Positions 62,602 to 64,000 of a stretch of 64,000 nt of DNA are shown here, in pieces; the first letter of the stretch is position 1, and each line of letters begins with the position of its first letter. The translations under genes were made by a program, and so were the position numbers. Origin of the DNA: Lachnospiraceae bacterium UBA7076 (lineage in GTDB: Bacteria; Bacillota; Clostridia; Lachnospirales; Lachnospiraceae); assembly GCA_002493625.1 (NCBI GenBank), contig DKZK01000041.1, positions 1-64,000 of the forward strand, read 5' to 3'. Below the pieces are notes generated by a model that did not search any database, was not told the origin of the DNA, and saw nothing but the letters and a program-made list of their open reading frames with translations.

Positions 62602-64000
62602 CTAATTACATCTCCGCACAAACAGCGCCCTTATGGCGTTTATAACCGCAATAACCATTACGCCCACATCGGCAAATATTGCAAGCCACATATTGGCAAT
62701 TCCCAACGCTCCCAGAACAAGGCATATAAGCTTAATGCCGATTGCAAAATAAATATTTTCGTATACAATTCTCAAGCATTTTCTTGCAATTCCGATTGCA
62801 ACAGGTATCTTAAGCGGGTCATCGTCCATAAGCACGATATCCGCCGCCTCAATAGCAGCATCCGAGCCAAGCGCCCCCATTGCAATACCGATGTCCGCCC
62901 TTGAAAGCACAGGCGCATCATTTATTCCGTCGCCTACAAATGCAAGCTTTTCCTTTTCTCCCTTTTGATCCAGAAGCTCCTCAACCTTGGAGACCTTATC
63001 AGCAGGAAGAAGCTCACTGTAAACCTCTGATATGCCGAGGGTATCTGCAACATTTTCGGCAACAGCCCCCGCATCTCCCGTAAGCATAACCGTCTTTTTG
63101 ATGCCTGCCTTATAAAGTCCTTCTATTGCAGCCTTTGCACTTGGCTTTATCATATCGGAAATGAGAATGTGCCCCGCATATTTTCCATCTATGGCAACAT
63201 GTACTATCGTCCCCACATGGTGACAATCCTTATATTCTATGCCGAGCTTTTGCATAAGCTTACCGTTTCCCGCCACAACGCTTATGCCATCCACCTTTGC
63301 CGTCACGCCATGACCGCTTATCTCCTCAAGGTCTGTCACCCTGCTTTTGTCAGCAGGCTTTCCGTAAGCCGCAAGCAGGCTTTTACTTATGGGGTGGGAG
63401 GAATAGCTTTCCGCAAGGGCAGCATACTCAATCAGCTTTTCATTTTCAAGCTCATTGTGGTGTATGCCTGCAACCTCAAAAACTCCCTTTGTCATGGTCC
63501 CCGTCTTATCAAATACAATATACTTTACCCTGGACAATGTTTCAAGATAATTCGAGCCTTTCACAAGCACTCCCTGTTTGCCGGCGCCTCCTATGCCCGC
63601 AAAGAAGCTTAACGGTATACTGATTACAAGAGCGCATGGACAGCTTATTACAAGAAATGTAAGCGCTCTGTACACCCATACACCCCACTCAGGCGAAGCG
63701 CTCATAAACAGCATTCTTGCAAGAGGCGGTAAAACCGCGAGGGCAAGAGCGCTGTAGCAGACAGCAGGGGTATAATACTTTGCAAATTTCGAAATAAAAT
63801 TTTCTGATTTTGATTTTTTGGAGCTTGAATTTTCCACAAGATCCAAAATCTTTGAAACCGTAGATTCCCCAAACTCCCGCGTCGTTTTTATTTTAAGCAC
63901 TCCCGACATATTTATACAGCCGCTTATAACCTCGTCGCCTGCTTTCGCATCTCTCGGAGCGCTCTCGCCCGTAAGCGCGCTTGTGTTCAGAGACGCATTT
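62602..64000 (-). CDS. Heavy-metal P-type ATPase (Zn/Cd/Pb type), 5' end outside window
   Basis: The 3' part of a P1B ATPase runs off the right edge. The visible frame begins near the actuator TGES (SALTGESAPRDAKAGDEV) and continues through SCPCALVIS (CPC ion site of Zn/Cd/Cu pumps), the phosphorylation site FDKTGTMTKG, SSHPISKSLL, ISGHGV (HP locus), MLTGDAGAVAENVA, and VGDGINDAPVLSRADIG, ending RALFVRRCN. The final helices (IKLICLVLGALGIANMWLAI, FADVGVMVIAVINAIRAL, with Lys and Asp) fit the ZntA/CadA group. With the ArsR gene downstream this is a Zn/Cd efflux unit. Metal specificity is inferred. Confidence 0.92.
   Translation of the reverse strand, partial: NASLNTSALTGESAPRDAKAGDEVISGCINMSGVLKIKTTREFGESTVSKILDLVENSSSKKSKSENFISKFAKYYTPAVCYSALALAVLPPLARMLFMSASPEWGVWVYRALTFLVISCPCALVISIPLSFFAGIGGAGKQGVLVKGSNYLETLSRVKYIVFDKTGTMTKGVFEVAGIHHNELENEKLIEYAALAESYSSHPISKSLLAAYGKPADKSRVTDLEEISGHGVTAKVDGISVVAGNGKLMQKLGIEYKDCHHVGTIVHVAIDGKYAGHILISDMIKPSAKAAIEGLYKAGIKKTVMLTGDAGAVAENVADTLGISEVYSELLPADKVSKVEELLDQKGEKEKLAFVGDGINDAPVLSRADIGIAMGALGSDAAIEAADIVLMDDDPLKIPVAIGIARKCLRIVYENIYFAIGIKLICLVLGALGIANMWLAIFADVGVMVIAVINAIRALFVRRCN

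Overview
The window reads as a flagellated, low-to-mid-GC Firmicute of the Lachnospiraceae type. The basis is gene content: a clostridial-type flagellin and FliS, butyrate formation by phosphate butyryltransferase plus butyrate kinase, GH94 and glycogen phosphorylases, a SpoIID/SpoIIQ-like pair, and Fur- and ArsR-type regulators. Genus and species cannot be fixed by eye. No rRNA, tRNA, CRISPR array, prophage or complete insertion sequence was seen.

Layout. 0-6.3 kb: a truncated AlbA_2-type fragment, a duplicated HIT-gene tail, then hinT, fliS, flagellin and a 1001-residue flagellar-type protein (minus strand), the last two with sigma-28-like promoters. 6.4-11.1 kb: a tight plus-strand operon for a CDP-3,6-dideoxyhexose (rfbF, rfbG, a reductase-like SDR, a 3,5-epimerase-like protein, rfbH). 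11.2-14.5 kb: an M23 peptidase, a small Ig-like protein, a lipoprotein and an aldose epimerase. 14.5-24.3 kb: a minus-strand operon of one TagB/TagF-like glycerophosphotransferase and three tandem paralogues, each fusing a YidC/Oxa1-like domain to an alkaline-phosphatase-superfamily (LtaS-like) phosphotransferase domain. 24.5-27 kb: a cellobiose phosphorylase. 27.2-34.4 kb: a phosphocholine/phosphoethanolamine-type cluster (frameshifted licA-like gene, NCS1-type permease with a coupled micro-membrane protein, LicC-LicA fusion, methyltransferase, nucleotidyltransferase-PLP enzyme fusion). 34.6-46.4 kb: acyl carrier protein, a GGDEF/EAL protein, a Fur-family regulator, SpoIIQ/SpoIID-like proteins, glgP, ileS and two membrane proteins. 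46.7-64 kb: two exported hypotheticals, an oxidoreductase, aroD, a repeat-rich membrane protein, buk-ptb, a MATE transporter, an Orn/Lys/Arg decarboxylase-like protein, a CbbX/SpoVK-like AAA+ protein, maf, an acyltransferase, an ArsR repressor and the 3' part of a Zn/Cd P-type ATPase.

The strongest candidates for something undescribed are these. (1) The three YidC-sulfatase fusions: the position corresponding to the conserved groove arginine of insertases is Asn in all three, while the transferase residues are kept. They may be a polymer synthase or decoration machine built on an insertase scaffold. (2) The neighbouring CDP-choline/CDP-ethanolamine-like cluster, in which a nucleotidyltransferase is fused to a CobD/HisC-like PLP enzyme and sits next to a methyltransferase; this could be a de novo route to an activated headgroup for the same surface polymer. 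(3) A family of large mosaic palindromes lying against stop codons. Their arms differ between copies but keep pairing within each copy, and in one case a second palindrome family is nested at the centre.

Start codons were moved from the longest frame where a ribosome binding site decided the matter. No database search or structure prediction was run; family calls rest on recognised motifs.
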